Assembly: GCA_010015655.1 (NCBI GenBank)
Contig: ML976659.1
Span: forward strand, 484,099-548,098
Reading direction: 5' to 3'
Length of the DNA: 64,000 nt
Source: Bimuria novae-zelandiae CBS 107.79
Lineage: Eukaryota > Ascomycota > Dothideomycetes > Pleosporales > Didymosphaeriaceae
Shown here: in pieces, positions 21,959-33,600 of the stretch
Numbering within the stretch: position 1 is the first letter of the stretch
Layout of the letters: each line of letters starts with the position of its first letter
The notes under the pieces: generated by a model
The model's input: only the letters and a program-made list of their open reading frames with translations
Databases searched by the model: none
What the model was told of the DNA's origin: nothing
Position numbers and translations under genes: made by a program

Positions 21959-23226
21959 TCAATCATACCATATGGCATTCATACCGAAGCCCTTCTCTGC
22001 CACCTCAAGCCTCACAACTCTCGCTAGGAATTCCTTATGCCACCTGTAAATTTCGACACCGCCTTTCTCATCATCCGTGAGGGCTAACCATTCATCGCTC
22101 CACGGAAATGGGCTCACAGCATTACTGTGCCCTCCACTTGTAGGAGTCGGGTTCAAGCAAATCTGTCGCTCAATAGACCCGGACTCTGAGATCTTGAAGG
22201 CAGCGATGTAGCCTGTAAGGTCGAAGGAATTCGCGCGCGACGTTGCGAAGAGGTAGTTGGAGGACTGTGTGAGGAAGACGACGTCGGAGCGGTACATGTG
22301 CGGGTTAGGAATATCTACCATACTGTCAGCATCCGAAGCTTGCCTCGGTAATTCGAATTGAACCCACCGGGCGGTATTAGCGGGAACCATCTATGCGTGT
22401 ACACAGGGAGGTGCGTTTTCGGGTCGATTACATATTCGCAGACTCTGTTTCCCGCCTCCATCAAAGCGTACAGATATTTGCCCGATGGATGCATCTCTAC
22501 CCACCTCGGATGGTCTTTCTTGCCCTCTGCCTCGGTGAAGCCAACCGTCTCTAGCCTCCCCTGGTCGTCAATCTTCTTGTGGCACCACACGCGATTCGCC
22601 CACATATCGGCGCTGTAGAGGTATGTTTCGGTGGGATCGAAGACCATGCCGTGGATGGCGGATTGGTCGCAATACTCGTAGTCCTGAATATTCTCCTTGA
22701 GTGAGCCGTCGGCGTTGACGCTGAAGACGTTACCATAGCCGGCATAATCGTAGAACGGGTTGCAGTAGACGTTGTACGGCGGCTTTTTTGCTGGGAGGAG
22801 GAAGATCGCGCGCGTTTTGGTGTCTGCTTCCTTTGCCTTTGCTGTCGCCGAAATTAGTCCGAATTGCAACCGCATTGATGCTCCACGTACAATGTCCACC
22901 AATGTCAAAACTGCCCGTGTGAACGATCTCGCTCGGACTATCCACTCTGTGACTGCTCCATTTCTTCATGCTCGAGCCATAGATGTTCTTCCTCTGATGC
23001 TATCACCCGAAACAAAATCAGTCATTTCTTCCTTCCAGAGACTGCTGTGATGAAGCAGCGCACGTACGTCGAACGCCATCCAGCTAATTGGCTCATCTTT
23101 TGGAATCTCTGTCTTCTTCACCAATTCCAATGTCAACTTCTCGTCGTCGAACGCAACCGTGATGATGACGCCAGGCTTCACCCATGTTCCAATCATAAGA
23201 TGGTGCTTCCCCATTGTGCGCGACAC
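21959..23226 (-). CDS. 3-carboxy-cis,cis-muconate cyclase (lactonizing enzyme, seven-bladed propeller)
   Basis: Four exons: 23226-23068, 22993-22891, 22841-22368 and 22314-21959, with introns of 74, 49 and 53 nt, all GT-AG with CTGA/CTAAT-type branch sites. The joined frame is 363 residues, the length of the Neurospora enzyme. Family signatures run throughout: HHLMIGTWVKPG, KKTEIPKDEPISW, KNIYGSSMKKW, TRAIFLLPAKKPPYN, GMVFDPTETYLYSAD, HPRWVEMHPSG, LYALMEAGNRVCEYV, PTPTSGGHSNAVSP and the end GFGMNAIWYD. It cyclises 3-carboxy-cis,cis-muconate, the ring-cleavage product of protocatechuate, to 3-carboxymuconolactone. It is divergent from the intradiol dioxygenase over a 559-bp shared upstream region, which suggests co-regulation. 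Confidence 0.95.
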
Positions 23227-23785
23227 TTTCCCTTCAAACAGCGCAATCGCTCAAACTCAGAAATCGAACAGCAGAGCAAAAGATCGTACGAGCAGCTTTT
23301 TAGAACCCATGGCGCCTCGACCCTTGTTTTGAATGCGCCGGCCTGCAAACCGAGGAGCGGGGCAGCGCCGCTACGTATGCTAATTTGGAGGGAGAGGCGG
23401 ATGAAGGGTGGAAGAGTGTTTATCCATCATCACCTGAGGTGTGATTGGACGGCAGCTCTTGACTAGCGTCTGCCCCGCATCACAGCAGTCGGCACTGGCG
23501 TTTGCGCGCAGTGACGTCCCCCAAGTCCCGACGAGGCCTGCCGTAGCGCTTCACGCCGTTGCTAGGCGCAAACACGAGCAATCGGGCTGGAATTGATCGG
23601 GCGGCGAGGGCGGATCGTGGGTGAGGTAGCTGCATGGTTGGTGATATATAAGTCGTGGGTGGCCGTCTGATCGCAGCCATTCCGTCTCATCTTCCCCTTC
23701 TACCACTTCGTTGTCTGTAGAAATAGAAACACCAATTGAGCATCCCACTCTCATATCTTTCATATCTACATACCACACATACACC
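23227..23785. promoter_or_regulatory. Shared divergent promoter of cyclase and dioxygenase genes
   Basis: 559 bp between the two start codons. On the dioxygenase side a TATA-like TATATAAG lies at 23645-23652, about 135 bp before its ATG, and a pyrimidine/CA-rich leader runs to CACCATG. GC-rich CGG- and GGCG-containing stretches lie around 23.33-23.60 kb, but I cannot assign a specific regulator site. Confidence 0.5.
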
Positions 23786-24730
23786 ATGTCTTCTAGCAAC
23801 GAGCAGACAGCACCCAAGGTGCAGGAGAATACCGCTCAGCACCGCTTCGATCCCAACTTCACCGATGCCGTTATCAACGCCATGGGTCCCAAGACTGACC
23901 CTCGCCTCCGCGTCGTCATGTCCTCGCTGATCCGCCACCTTCACGACTTCACTCGGGAAGTCGAGCTCACCGTCGATGAGTGGATGGCAGGCGTCAAGTT
24001 CGTCAACCTGATCGGCCAGACCTCAACCCCCACCCGCAACGAAGCCCATCGCATGTCCGACGTCCTGGGCCTCGAATCTCTCGTCGACGAGATTGCACAC
24101 AAGCACGTAAACGAGTCTGGCGAGGAGCCTACCTCTTCATCGATCCTGGGTCCCTTCTGGTCGCCCAACGCACCCTTCCGTGAGAACGGCAGCACCATCA
24201 TCCAGGACCCTGCTCCCAACGGCCAGGTCACCCTCATGCACGGCGTGATCACCGACCTCGACACCAAGAAGCCCATTCCGGGTGCCGTCATCGACATCTG
24301 GCAAGCCTCGGCCAACGGCAAGTACGACTTCCAGGACCCGGAGAACCAGACCCCCAACAACCTGCGCGGAAAGTTCAGGTGCAATGAGGAGGGCAAGTAC
24401 TGGTTCTACTGCTACAAGCCGACTGCGTACTCGCTGCCTACCGACGGTGCGGCTGGTGCGCTCTTCAAAGCGCTCGACAGGCACCCGATGCGCCCGGCGC
24501 ACATCCACTTGATGATCACGGCGGAGGGCTACAAGCCTGTCACTACCCAGATCTACCCCCGTGACGACCCCTACGTTACTAACGACACCGTGTTCGCTGT
24601 CAAGGACGACTTGCTCATCGACTTCTTCCCGTCCGACGACCCGAAGGCGAAGCTCGACCTCACATACAATGTGCGCCTCGCATCGCGCGAGGGCAAGACC
24701 GCTCCTATGGATGGTGTCGCAAGATTGTAG
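23786..24730 (+). CDS. Intradiol ring-cleavage dioxygenase (catechol/hydroxyquinol 1,2-dioxygenase type)
   Basis: Single exon, 314 residues. I chose the ATG at 23786 (CACCATGTC context) over an in-frame ATG 25 codons upstream that lies at the TATA side of the leader. An N-terminal helical dimerisation domain (about residues 25-110; [28 protein letters not shown]) precedes the catalytic beta-sandwich ([34 protein letters not shown]). The four Fe(III) ligands are present: Y180 (GKYDFQ), Y215 (PTAYSLP), H239 and H241 (RPAHIHLM). Family enzymes cleave catechol, hydroxyquinol or, in some fungi, protocatechuate between the hydroxyls. The cyclase next door argues for a protocatechuate or mixed branch, while the sequence resembles hydroxyquinol/catechol types, so the substrate is open. 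Confidence 0.93.
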   Translation: MSSSNEQTAPKVQENTAQHRFDPNFTDAVINAMGPKTDPRLRVVMSSLIRHLHDFTREVELTVDEWMAGVKFVNLIGQTSTPTRNEAHRMSDVLGLESLVDEIAHKHVNESGEEPTSSSILGPFWSPNAPFRENGSTIIQDPAPNGQVTLMHGVITDLDTKKPIPGAVIDIWQASANGKYDFQDPENQTPNNLRGKFRCNEEGKYWFYCYKPTAYSLPTDGAAGALFKALDRHPMRPAHIHLMITAEGYKPVTTQIYPRDDPYVTNDTVFAVKDDLLIDFFPSDDPKAKLDLTYNVRLASREGKTAPMDGVARL

Positions 24731-25204
24731 GGAAAATTGCGAGACGATTGTTGCATTTGGGATATGGATACCTCGTAAAGAGTCATGGTTTTGATGATAG
24801 TCCCGGCGTCGGATCTGCTTGTACCTAGCGCATTTAACAGCTCGATTGCTTGGTAGAGCTTCCTTTTTTCAGATTGTAAATATTGATATGTTCAATTCGT
24901 TTCGTTTCGTTCTGTGATCAGGATGCCTGTAATGTGAGTAGAGCAGAGTGCATAGTTTGGCCGCCGATATCGCCGAAGGCAGAGGGCAAAGACATCTACC
25001 GCGTCCGGTACCGCGGGGAAGCTCCGCACTCGATACTAGAGCTCCAGCTCCAGCACGAAGAAGCTAAAAGCGCTACAACCCCACCTACCTCTCCATATGC
25101 CCATGAGCCCAATTTTTCGACGCCTACCTTTAAATTGTAGCGTTAAGCTTCCCATCCCATCGCCGCTCAGACGCCGCAGCTTCACGACCCTCCCTACCCT
25201 CAAA
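24731..25204. other. Intergenic region
   Basis: About 470 bp between two plus-strand cluster genes. An in-frame upstream Met exists at 25097 for the next gene, giving an Arg-rich leader; I treat that stretch as 5' leader. No other feature seen. Confidence 0.4.
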
Positions 25205-25795
25205 ATGCGCGTCCCCTACGCCCCAAAAGAGCCTCCAACCGACGAGGACAAGCCCATCTACGAACGCATCGCCGCCCGCCGTGCCCCGCGCCCTTTAATC
25301 CCCCTCGACCTCGCGCTCCTGCACAACACATCCGTAGCCGACGGCTGGAACTCCTTCATCGGCGCGATCCGCACCAAAACCTCGGTGCCCGACGCCCTCA
25401 GGGAACTCGCCATCTCGCGCGTCGCGATGCTCAACCACGCCGTGCACGAGTGGGACGTGCACGCCGCGCTCGCCCTGAAAGGCGGTATCAGCAAGGAAGG
25501 CCTGGACACCGCGTTCACAGCGGATGTCGCGAAGAAAGGGGACAAGGTGGAGTTTGCGGAGAAGGCGGGGCTGACGAGGGAGCAGTGGGTTGTGCTGGTG
25601 TATACGGATCAGATGACGGTGGGGGTCGAGGTGGATGAGGCGGTGGTGGAGGCGCTGAAGGGAGTGCTTGGGGAGAAGCAGGTGGTGGAGCTGACGGCGA
25701 CGGTTGCGGCGTATAATTGCGTGTCTAGGTTTTTGGTGGCGTTGGATGTGGGGGAGTGCAATGGGCGGGCGATGAAGAAGGTAGATGAGCTGTAA
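25205..25795 (+). CDS. Carboxymuconolactone decarboxylase-family (AhpD-like) protein
   Basis: Intronless, 196 residues from the ATG at 25205, chosen because its N-terminus MRVPYAPKEPP fits family members; a Met at 25097 would add 36 residues rich in Arg/Ser that could act as a mitochondrial presequence. The core reads ALLHNTSVADGWNSFIGAIR, LRELAISRVAMLNHAVHEWDVHAAL, VYTDQMTVGVEV and VELTATVAAYNCVSRFLVALDVGE. This is the CMD fold with the conserved E/H surface; the CxxC of peroxidase-type AhpD is absent. Its place in the cluster fits a step after the cyclase (decarboxylation of carboxymuconolactone), but many fungal CMD-like proteins are untested, so the reaction is inferred. Confidence 0.85.
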   Translation: MRVPYAPKEPPTDEDKPIYERIAARRAPRPLIPLDLALLHNTSVADGWNSFIGAIRTKTSVPDALRELAISRVAMLNHAVHEWDVHAALALKGGISKEGLDTAFTADVAKKGDKVEFAEKAGLTREQWVVLVYTDQMTVGVEVDEAVVEALKGVLGEKQVVELTATVAAYNCVSRFLVALDVGECNGRAMKKVDEL

Positions 25796-26078
25796 GCAAT
25801 CTGAACGGGTTTGAAGTCAGGGGTGAACTTTGTGTGGACAATGGGAATGTCGAGGTGCGAGGCGCGTGGCGGAATGCTCCGCGCCTCGGCTCAGGAACGT
25901 GTGGAGACGGAACGGTGGACCGTGCACCTCCTCCGCACCCTTCAGCCGTCAGAAACCGGTGGGTGAGCCGCGGCATTGGCGGGCTCAAATTCGTTACGGA
26001 CTTCCAACATTGTCGGTTCACAAGTCTGAAGTGTAGATACGTTTCTATTCCCACATAGCCTTGCCTCATAACAGCACT

Positions 26079-27433
26079 ATGACTTCAATAGCTCCTCGAC
26101 TGTTTGCTCGCAGCGCACGCCTGTTAAGCCAGCGCCATCCACGGGCGTTGTTGGTTGCGGGGAGGCGGTATGCTTCGACGAAGCATCCCAAGGGCTTCGC
26201 GCCGCCGGCACAAGCAGATCTGGATGAGTTGCGTGTGAGTGTACAGGAGTTTGCAAGTAAGCATTCTACCGTCTCTTCTGGGAGAGCAACTTCACAGTGA
26301 GCAAACACTAACGGAGACGAACAGGAAGAGAAATCCCCGAGGAGGTCGCGCAAAAGACCGACCTCGTAAATGCATTCCCAAACGAAATGTGGCAAAAATT
26401 TGGCGAAGCGGGCTTCCTCGGCCCCACGGCGGATGAAGAGTACGGCGGGCTGGCAATGGGATACCAAGCGCATTGTGTGATACTGGAGGAACTAAGCCGC
26501 GCAAGTGGAAGCATCGGTCTCTCGTACGCGGCACACTCCCAGCTCTGCGTAAACCAGCTCTCGCTGAACGGCTCGCCCGAACAAAAAAAGAAATACCTCC
26601 CTGGCTTGATCTCCGGTGAGCAAATCGGCGCCCTGGCCATGTCTGAACACTCGGCGGGCAGCGACGTCGTGAGCATGAAGACAACGGCGAAGGAGGTAGA
26701 CGGAGGATATCTCCTCAACGGCACCAAGATGTGGATCACCAACGGGCCAGACGCCCACACGATCGTCGTCTACGCAAAGACGCAGCCCGATGCCGGGTCC
26801 AAGGGCATCACCGCCTTCATCGTCGAGACCTCGGCAAAGGGCTTCTCCGTCGCGAAGAAGCTCGACAAGTTTGGCATGCGCGGTTCCAACACGGGCGAAA
26901 TCGTTTTCGAAGACGTCTTCGTGCCGAAAGAGAACATACTGGGTGAGGTAAACAAAGGCGTGCGGGTATTGATGGAAGGCCTCGACCTGGAGCGATTGGT
27001 GCTCTCTGCCGGACCCTTGGGTCTCATGCAAGCCGCGCTCGATAATGCCCTCCCATATACCCACCAGCGCAAGCAATTCGGCCAGCCTATTGCTCACAAC
27101 CAGCTCGTGCAGGGCAAGCTCGCGGACATGTATACAAAGTACCGCGCGTCGGCGGCCTTCACGTACAGTGTCGCCCGGCACATTGACGAGAGCCACGAGA
27201 ATCCTGACATCAGGACCCAGGACTGCGCAGGCGCGATTCTGTACGCTGGCGAGCGGGCAAGCGAGGTCGCAGCCGACGCGGTCCAGTTGATGGGCGGCAT
27301 GGGGTATATGAACGAGGTGCCTGTAGGGCGGATACTGCGAGACGCGAAGTTGTACGAGATTGGGGCGGGCACGAGCGAGGTGAGGCGGATGGTCATCGGG
27401 CGGGCGTTTAACAAGGAGTACAAGGACGCGTAG
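26079..27433 (+). CDS. Isovaleryl-CoA dehydrogenase (mitochondrial acyl-CoA dehydrogenase)
   Basis: Exons 26079-26256 and 26325-27433, 68-nt intron (GTAAGC, CACTAAC branch, CAG), 428 residues joined. Residues 1-33 are a mitochondrial presequence rich in Arg, Ser and Ala ([17 protein letters not shown]). Then [30 protein letters not shown], the FAD-contact stretches [14 protein letters not shown] and [15 protein letters not shown], and the isovaleryl-specific [15 protein letters not shown], whose Glu matches the catalytic base. The end carries [35 protein letters not shown]. It oxidises isovaleryl-CoA to 3-methylcrotonyl-CoA in leucine breakdown, passing electrons to ETF. It lies on the same strand directly after the CMD-family gene; chance neighbour or co-regulated CoA-ester step is undecided. 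Confidence 0.95.
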
Positions 27434-27757
27434 GAGACATTAAAGTAATGACTTTGTTTCTTTGCAGTATTTGCGTGGAAAACCTATCACTGCGCGCTAG
27501 CTCGTCACTCCGTCCGTGTTCAAATAATATTCGTCCCGTTCTGCGAGTCTACAAGCGACAACGCACACTTTTGGACAAAGCAAACAGCCCTTCTTCCCAG
27601 CCCTAGCATTGTGCAGAAACATGCCTCCCTCGTCCTTCTTCTGTACATTCTTAATACAGAGCGACCACGATAGCGCGCTACGCCCATCCCTATATTTTCT
27701 CTATCCATTACTTTCCCTTTATCGTATCCGCAACTTCAACCTTGATCAAAACCAACC

Positions 27758-27919
27758 ATGTCTAACGTAGACTCCTCGATGTCTAACGAGGCTATGTGCT
27801 GCCACGTCGCGTGCGTCGTCGTCATGCTTCTCTTCCTCGACCTTTTGTGCGACGCCGTCGAGCGGAGACAGGTCGAACGACGGGTTAATCGGGAGAACCA
27901 GCAGGTAGCTGGTGGGTAA
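27758..27919 (+). CDS. Possible small membrane protein (53 residues)
   Basis: A 53-codon frame starting in a good context (CAACCATGTC) after a CA-rich leader. It has a hydrophobic stretch at about residues 15-33 (VACVVVMLLFLDLL) and then a highly basic/polar tail (VERRQVERRVNREN). Four Cys residues are present. No family recognised. It sits in GC-normal, non-RIP DNA just before the degraded repeat block. Could be chance. Confidence 0.35.
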   Translation: MSNVDSSMSNEAMCCHVACVVVMLLFLDLLCDAVERRQVERRVNRENQQVAGG

Positions 27920-28275
27920 GGAACTCGGTACATGGGGGCGAGAAATTCGAGGAGAATAGTATAATGATGAAGGCGTTACCCTGAGAAGTATATGGTGTGT
28001 GTAGTCGGTAGATGTTCATGTTGAGCGTTCACAACCTCGCCAAGGTGGGATGCACCATGGTTCTTCCTCCTTCACACGCACAGCACGGCAATTTAAATTG
28101 TATAAAAAAAAAGAAATTTAAGTAAGATTGCCACTTAGTGTGGATGGAGTATATAACACCCCTCACCACGTAGCGAGAAGTACTCCGTAACGAGAAATTT
28201 ATACTATTTAGTTATCCTACCTCTCTCCACACGAGTCTATTAGGCGCCAGCTAGTAGATTATCGTTCTTTAGCTA
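27920..28275. other. Transition from gene space to RIP block
   Basis: Up to about 28.09 kb the sequence is ordinary; after an A-rich run (about 28.10 kb) it becomes TA-rich. No gene seen. The last part is the target sequence of the LINE that starts at 28288. Confidence 0.5.
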
Positions 28276-28285
28276 TTTCTTTACC

Positions 28286-28287
<2 letters not shown>

Positions 28288-28317
<30 letters not shown>

Positions 28318-28318
28318 T
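28288..28318 (+). repeat. (TAG)n microsatellite, LINE 3' tail
   Basis: About ten GTA/TAG units at the left end of the minus-strand LINE, so (CTA)n at its 3' end. The same tail ends the second LINE fragment at 34.58-34.60 kb, which supports its being the family's tail rather than an unrelated repeat. Confidence 0.85.
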
Positions 28319-29931
28319 TGGTTTTACGTCCTATGTAACCTCCCAGGGGGTATGTAGACGTGCCCTGCACTTAGTAAGGGCCACTTATGCTAGTGCTACC
28401 GCTGCTATAGGAGCGGCCTCTCTTGCTGCTGTCCCTCTCCAGATAGGGGCGACTTAGCTGTTTAATCTGGCCTTTGTGTGATAATAGTGGGAAAAGGGGT
28501 GGCCTTTTAGCTACCCCTAGTCCTGTACAGAAGCATGCCAAGACTTATTAGAGGTAAGGGAAGATATATACACGCATATAGGTATATAAAAAAGAGAGCT
28601 AAGTCTTATATAGTAGATACCTTAGCAAGTTATAAGTAAGTAGCGTATTTACTTTACTTAAAATAAGAGTTTGCGTCTGCTCGCCTATAACATAGTTAGC
28701 TAGTTACTTACTAACGTATGCTATTATTAACACTAAGTATAAGAAAAGTTACGTATTCTCTTAAACTTAGCGCCTTAAGGTACTGTATTCCTTCTTTAGT
28801 ATCTATTAGGGGATATATTAGGCGTTATAGCTAATAGTTAAAGCGTCGCACTGTCCGTGGGTAGTGTATAATATAGTCTAGGGCTAGGTCTACTCTACAG
28901 GTGCACGTAAGGGTCTCCTTATCATGCTTAAACTTCTTATAGTACTAGGCGTAGTTGCCGTGTCTTGTCCTTATGGATAGGAGCTTAGCCAGGGCAGGGC
29001 GTGTAAGCTCCAGCTCCGGCGGTTGCCTAGAGGGGGTGTATGCTAGGCCCCACTAGTTATACTATATAGAGAGATTTAGTGTGCGTGTGCGCCACTACTT
29101 TTATTATATAACGCGTACGTATGCGCGCGCATTAGATTATAGACCTAATATTATAGGGTTAGCTACCTTCTCTATAGGTGGGCGTAGGTCCTTAGCTACC
29201 TTATCTACTAACTAATTAGCTAGCTTATTGCCTTTAATACCTATGTGGCCTAGTAACTATTAGATTTAAATATCTTAAGTGTCTATAGCTTCCTAGTAGC
29301 GTATAAAGGCCTACTAGGATAACGGCGCGGGGTCTCCCCTAATGCCCTAGATAACTAATGTGCTATCTATATATATTTAGATCTGGCTTAGGCGGTGCGC
29401 CTAAGTCTATAGCACGTGTTAAAGACCTCTTTAGGCCCCTACTGCTTCTGCGTCGAAGACGTGGGCCCGCGTGTTAAGGGAGCCTTTGCCTATGTATAGC
29501 AGACTCTGGCCCTAGTACACAGCGTATCTATAGGTTACGTGGCGCTCGCCGTTTTCTATGCGCTGTTCCGAGCCGTCTAAGAACACTATAATTGTCTCGA
29601 TAGGCAGGCTTGTCTACTATTGTTTAAATTCTTTAGTAGCGAGCTTTTTAGGCTTATTATTTATAGGGTCTATTTAGTACTAGTTAGAATAGTGCAATTA
29701 TAGTAGTATAGGGCGGGGTACTAGTGCGAATAGCTATGCGAGTAGTTAAACTTTTATATATAGGCGCTACGGGCGTCTGGCGCCTCTTTCTTTATATACT
29801 ATAGTTAGTTACGTGCGCGCTATAAGTAAGTAACTTTTATTAACGTAGTGCAGGCGCATAGCAAACCTTATCTTATATTCTTTAAGCGCCGTAGCTACTA
29901 AGGAAATGCCTGCGTCTTTATATAGCGTGGC

Positions 29932-30200
29932 TGTGACGGCCTGGCATGCCGGCAGGACACATGACCTCGCGTGAGAGGCGCGACTGCCTCACGCCTGGGT
30001 GCAGCTGCCTCACGCCTGGGCGCAGCTGCCCACGCACCCAGTGTAGCTATCTCAGATAGATAGATATTCCGTGCCGAGCGGCAGCGCATAAAAGCGCCGC
30101 AGGCCTGTGTACCTACAGTCTCCTCATCTTAGTGTAGCTGAAATAGAGCTAACCTACCTTATCTACTCTCTTAATGCAGGAGCCCGTGCCTGTCCTTACA
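29932..30200 (+). repeat. gypsy 5' LTR
   Basis: 269 bp, begins TGTGACGG and ends CCTTACA. Contains a short internal near-duplicate (CTCACGCCTGGG) and AGATAGATAGAT. Differs from the 3' LTR almost only by transitions. Confidence 0.93.
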
Positions 30201-30619
30201 TTATACTAAGATTTCTTTACTTAGCTAGAGATAGTAACAAAATATTAAGTTAAACTACTTAATCTACCTACGCGTATAACTTAATAATAACTACCTTAGG
30301 GGATTTATTACACGACTACGCTAAGCTATTAGTTTATTATAAAATACAATTACCCGCAACAAGAGGTCCTAATACTACTAAGTAACGTACCGCTTAAAGG
30401 GAGTTAAAGGACGTAGTTTAAAAACAGCACGCTATAGCTAGCTAGGAGAGCTAATTAGCCTGCCGCCCTTTACTTAATAAACGTGCTATATAGGCAACCT
30501 ACTACTTACGTAAAGAGGGCTACTAGAGCCCTAGCCTCTATAAGAGAGGAACCTATCCTTACTAACTATTCTAAGCACTACCTGCTCGCCTTCTCCTTGC
30601 TAGAGAACTAATAACTAGC

Positions 30620-33600
30620 TACTCTACCTATAGTATTAATAAAATGGCACTAAAACACCTATTTATAGCGTTAGTCTTAAAAAAGGAGATGCTGGGCAGC
30701 GCGTACGACCTATCTAAGCCCTTTATTTACTAAGAACACGAAATCCAGAGCTATGGCTCTATTACTAAAGAAAACTATAATTAAGACACTTCCCTAAAAC
30801 TTGCTCGTATCTAGCAAGGTATTAATAAGGACCTCTTATAATCTCCCTAGCTACCCACGTTTGCTGGCAACAACCTGATTACTACGACGCTAAAGGCCGT
30901 AATTAAGCATTTTAGGCAGGAACTAGTAAAAATTACTATAGAGCTGGTTGGCTAGCTACTTCTTTATAGTATAGAGCGACAATAACTGCATATGTACCGC
31001 TAGATCGCTGCTAATGCCTTGGCTAAAGGCGAAGGGCTATATGGAGCCCTTGTTTAAGCGCAGCAAAAGATAGACAAGTTAAAAGCCTAACTTGCTAAAC
31101 AGGCTATAGCAGGCTCTACCCTTAATACACTAGTAACTTAATCTTATATAACTAAATTCTAAATTCTCCCTTAAACCCTAAGCTAGAGCGTCCCCTCCGC
31201 TAACGACCCGCTAAGCTCTAAGTCTAGTAAGCCTAATAACTTATATTTTTCGCGCTTATTACTGTTTAAGCCTATTACTTGTCTATATATACGCTCTTTA
31301 GGCGTAAGCTAGCGCTTAGTTAAATTCCTAGACCCTCCGCTGCTCTTAGACGGCAAGACAACTACGACCTTTGAGCACTAGAGGGCCTATATAGAGAATA
31401 AACTTTAGTCTAACCGCGATTAGTTTATGGGAGAGACTTTAAAGGATACCTAAGAGCGTATCGCAGCATATATAACTACACGCACAAAGGATCCCGCCCG
31501 TAACTAACTTATAACTTTAATTAGAGCTCTACAAGATAGTGGCGAACGCATTAACAGCGAATTTATAATAGATATAATAAAGCAAGCTTTTAGCAACCTA
31601 TATAAGGAGAAGAAGGCCTATTAGGCATTTATCTAACTACGCCTCCGCTTTATAGCTAAGTTTACTAGCTTCTAAGCAGACTTCTTTCGCCTTATAACGC
31701 AGCGTAAGCTACCTGCTAACTAATAGGTTAAAGAGTTCTATAAGAAGCTTACAGATCGACTCTACATAGATATAAGCTATAATATTTATCGCCTTAAGGA
31801 TAATTACTCTAAGTTTATTAATATCGCCCACGACCTCGCACGAGAGGTAATAATTATAAACTCTTAGGTTATAGTGCGCGCCAAACGAGAATCTTAAAAA
31901 AAGGCTACTCCTACCTTAGCTACTAGGTCTCGCGAGTACGCTTTAATACTAGCGTAGCCCCTTACTTGCATATAGCTAACGCGCGCCACTACTATAGCTC
32001 TAGGTAGTTAGCTTACCTACTACTATTATAAAAAGTTAGGATATATTACTCGAGACTGCCTAAATAGCCTTATTAATTAAAAAGCGTTAGAGGCCAGCGA
32101 TTTAGCACCGCAAGCTAATAAAGAGGTATACTATAAGGCTAAGGACAGAGGCTTCCTCTCTTCTAACAAGGAATTAAGAAAAGTATTACTCTAGGGGAAG
32201 TCTCCTTCCTAGAGAATCCTATAGGAGCTACTAGTATACAAGACCTCTTATTTAGCGAAAGTGCTTTCACTCTGCCCTGCCATATCTTAACGAACGGGCT
32301 AGCGATTAAATTAAAGGCTCTTATTAACACAGGCGTAGGTAGTTACGTCCTAGTCTACCTTAAACACCTCCGCATAATTAAGAAGGAACTTAAGGTATCT
32401 ATTAAAAGCATAGAAGCTGTTCCCCTAGCTAGATATAATAGTTAACTAAACGGGCAGGTAAATAAGCACTTCCAGGCTAACCTAGTGCTAAATAGCCACC
32501 GCCTTACTACTTACTTTATACCCTGCGACACTAGCCGCTACGACCTTATAGTTGGCCGTAAGCTTCTCGAGGAAGCCAACGTCTAGATTAACTATAAGTA
32601 GCAGATACTTAAGTAGCTAGATATAACATAAATTAACTATAAATAAGACATTATTATCCTAACGCGGGGCACAGCTACAGGAATTAATCCTAAGTATTAG
32701 GTAGATACTAACTAACGTGACAAGCTTATAGACATGGCTATTATACGGCATATCTACCGCTTATTACAGCAATCCCCTTAGCGTCGTACCTACCAGAAGA
32801 ACCTAGCAAAGATAGAGGAGCAGCTCTGCTACTAAGCGCTACCATTATAAGAGTAGTAGCCAACTCGCCCTAAACCTGTCTCCCGCGAGGACCTCGCTAA
32901 GGCAGGCCTTAAGATTAATATTATAAGAGCCACGGCATTTATAATTAATACGCGTTAGAAAGAGATAGTTATTAGCTATATTAGTGTTTACAAAGTAGAG
33001 AAGCTAATCTAAGACTATAAGGAGGAGCTAGGCCAGACAGACCCGCCAGACCTAGATAAAAAACTCCGCTAGCTTCTTATAAAGAAGTTACCGTTCCTAG
33101 GCTATACGGGCGCTACCCTAGCTTACTTCTTAAAGAAGGACTCTAACGTACTACCTCTATACCACGACGGCGTTAATTACAATATTAAGCTAACTGCAGA
33201 TAATACACTAATATTAAGCCCACTATATAGCATGTCTCTAGAGCAGTTATAGCTTGTTAAGGATTACCTAAATAACTACCTCTAACGCGGCGTTATTACT
33301 CACAGCAACGCGCCCTACGCCTCACTAGTACTATTTACTAAGAAGCCTAAAGAGGGGTGGCGATTTTGTGTTAACTATCGCAAGCTTAACACTATTATAA
33401 AAAAAGATATCTATCCTATCCCACTTATCTAAGAGACCCTTACGAGGCTCGCCCGTGCTAAGATATTTACTAAGCTAGACGTACGGCAGGCCTTTTATTG
33501 CATTTAACTAGACAAGGAAGTAGAGGACCTAACCACGTTTTATATACGCTATAGTAACTACAAGTATTATGTACTCCTATTTAGTCTCTACAATAGACCT

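Noticed and set aside
26492..27196. A 234-codon minus-strand frame in the isovaleryl-CoA dehydrogenase gene
   Set aside because: Antisense shadow caused by high GC at third positions of the real gene.
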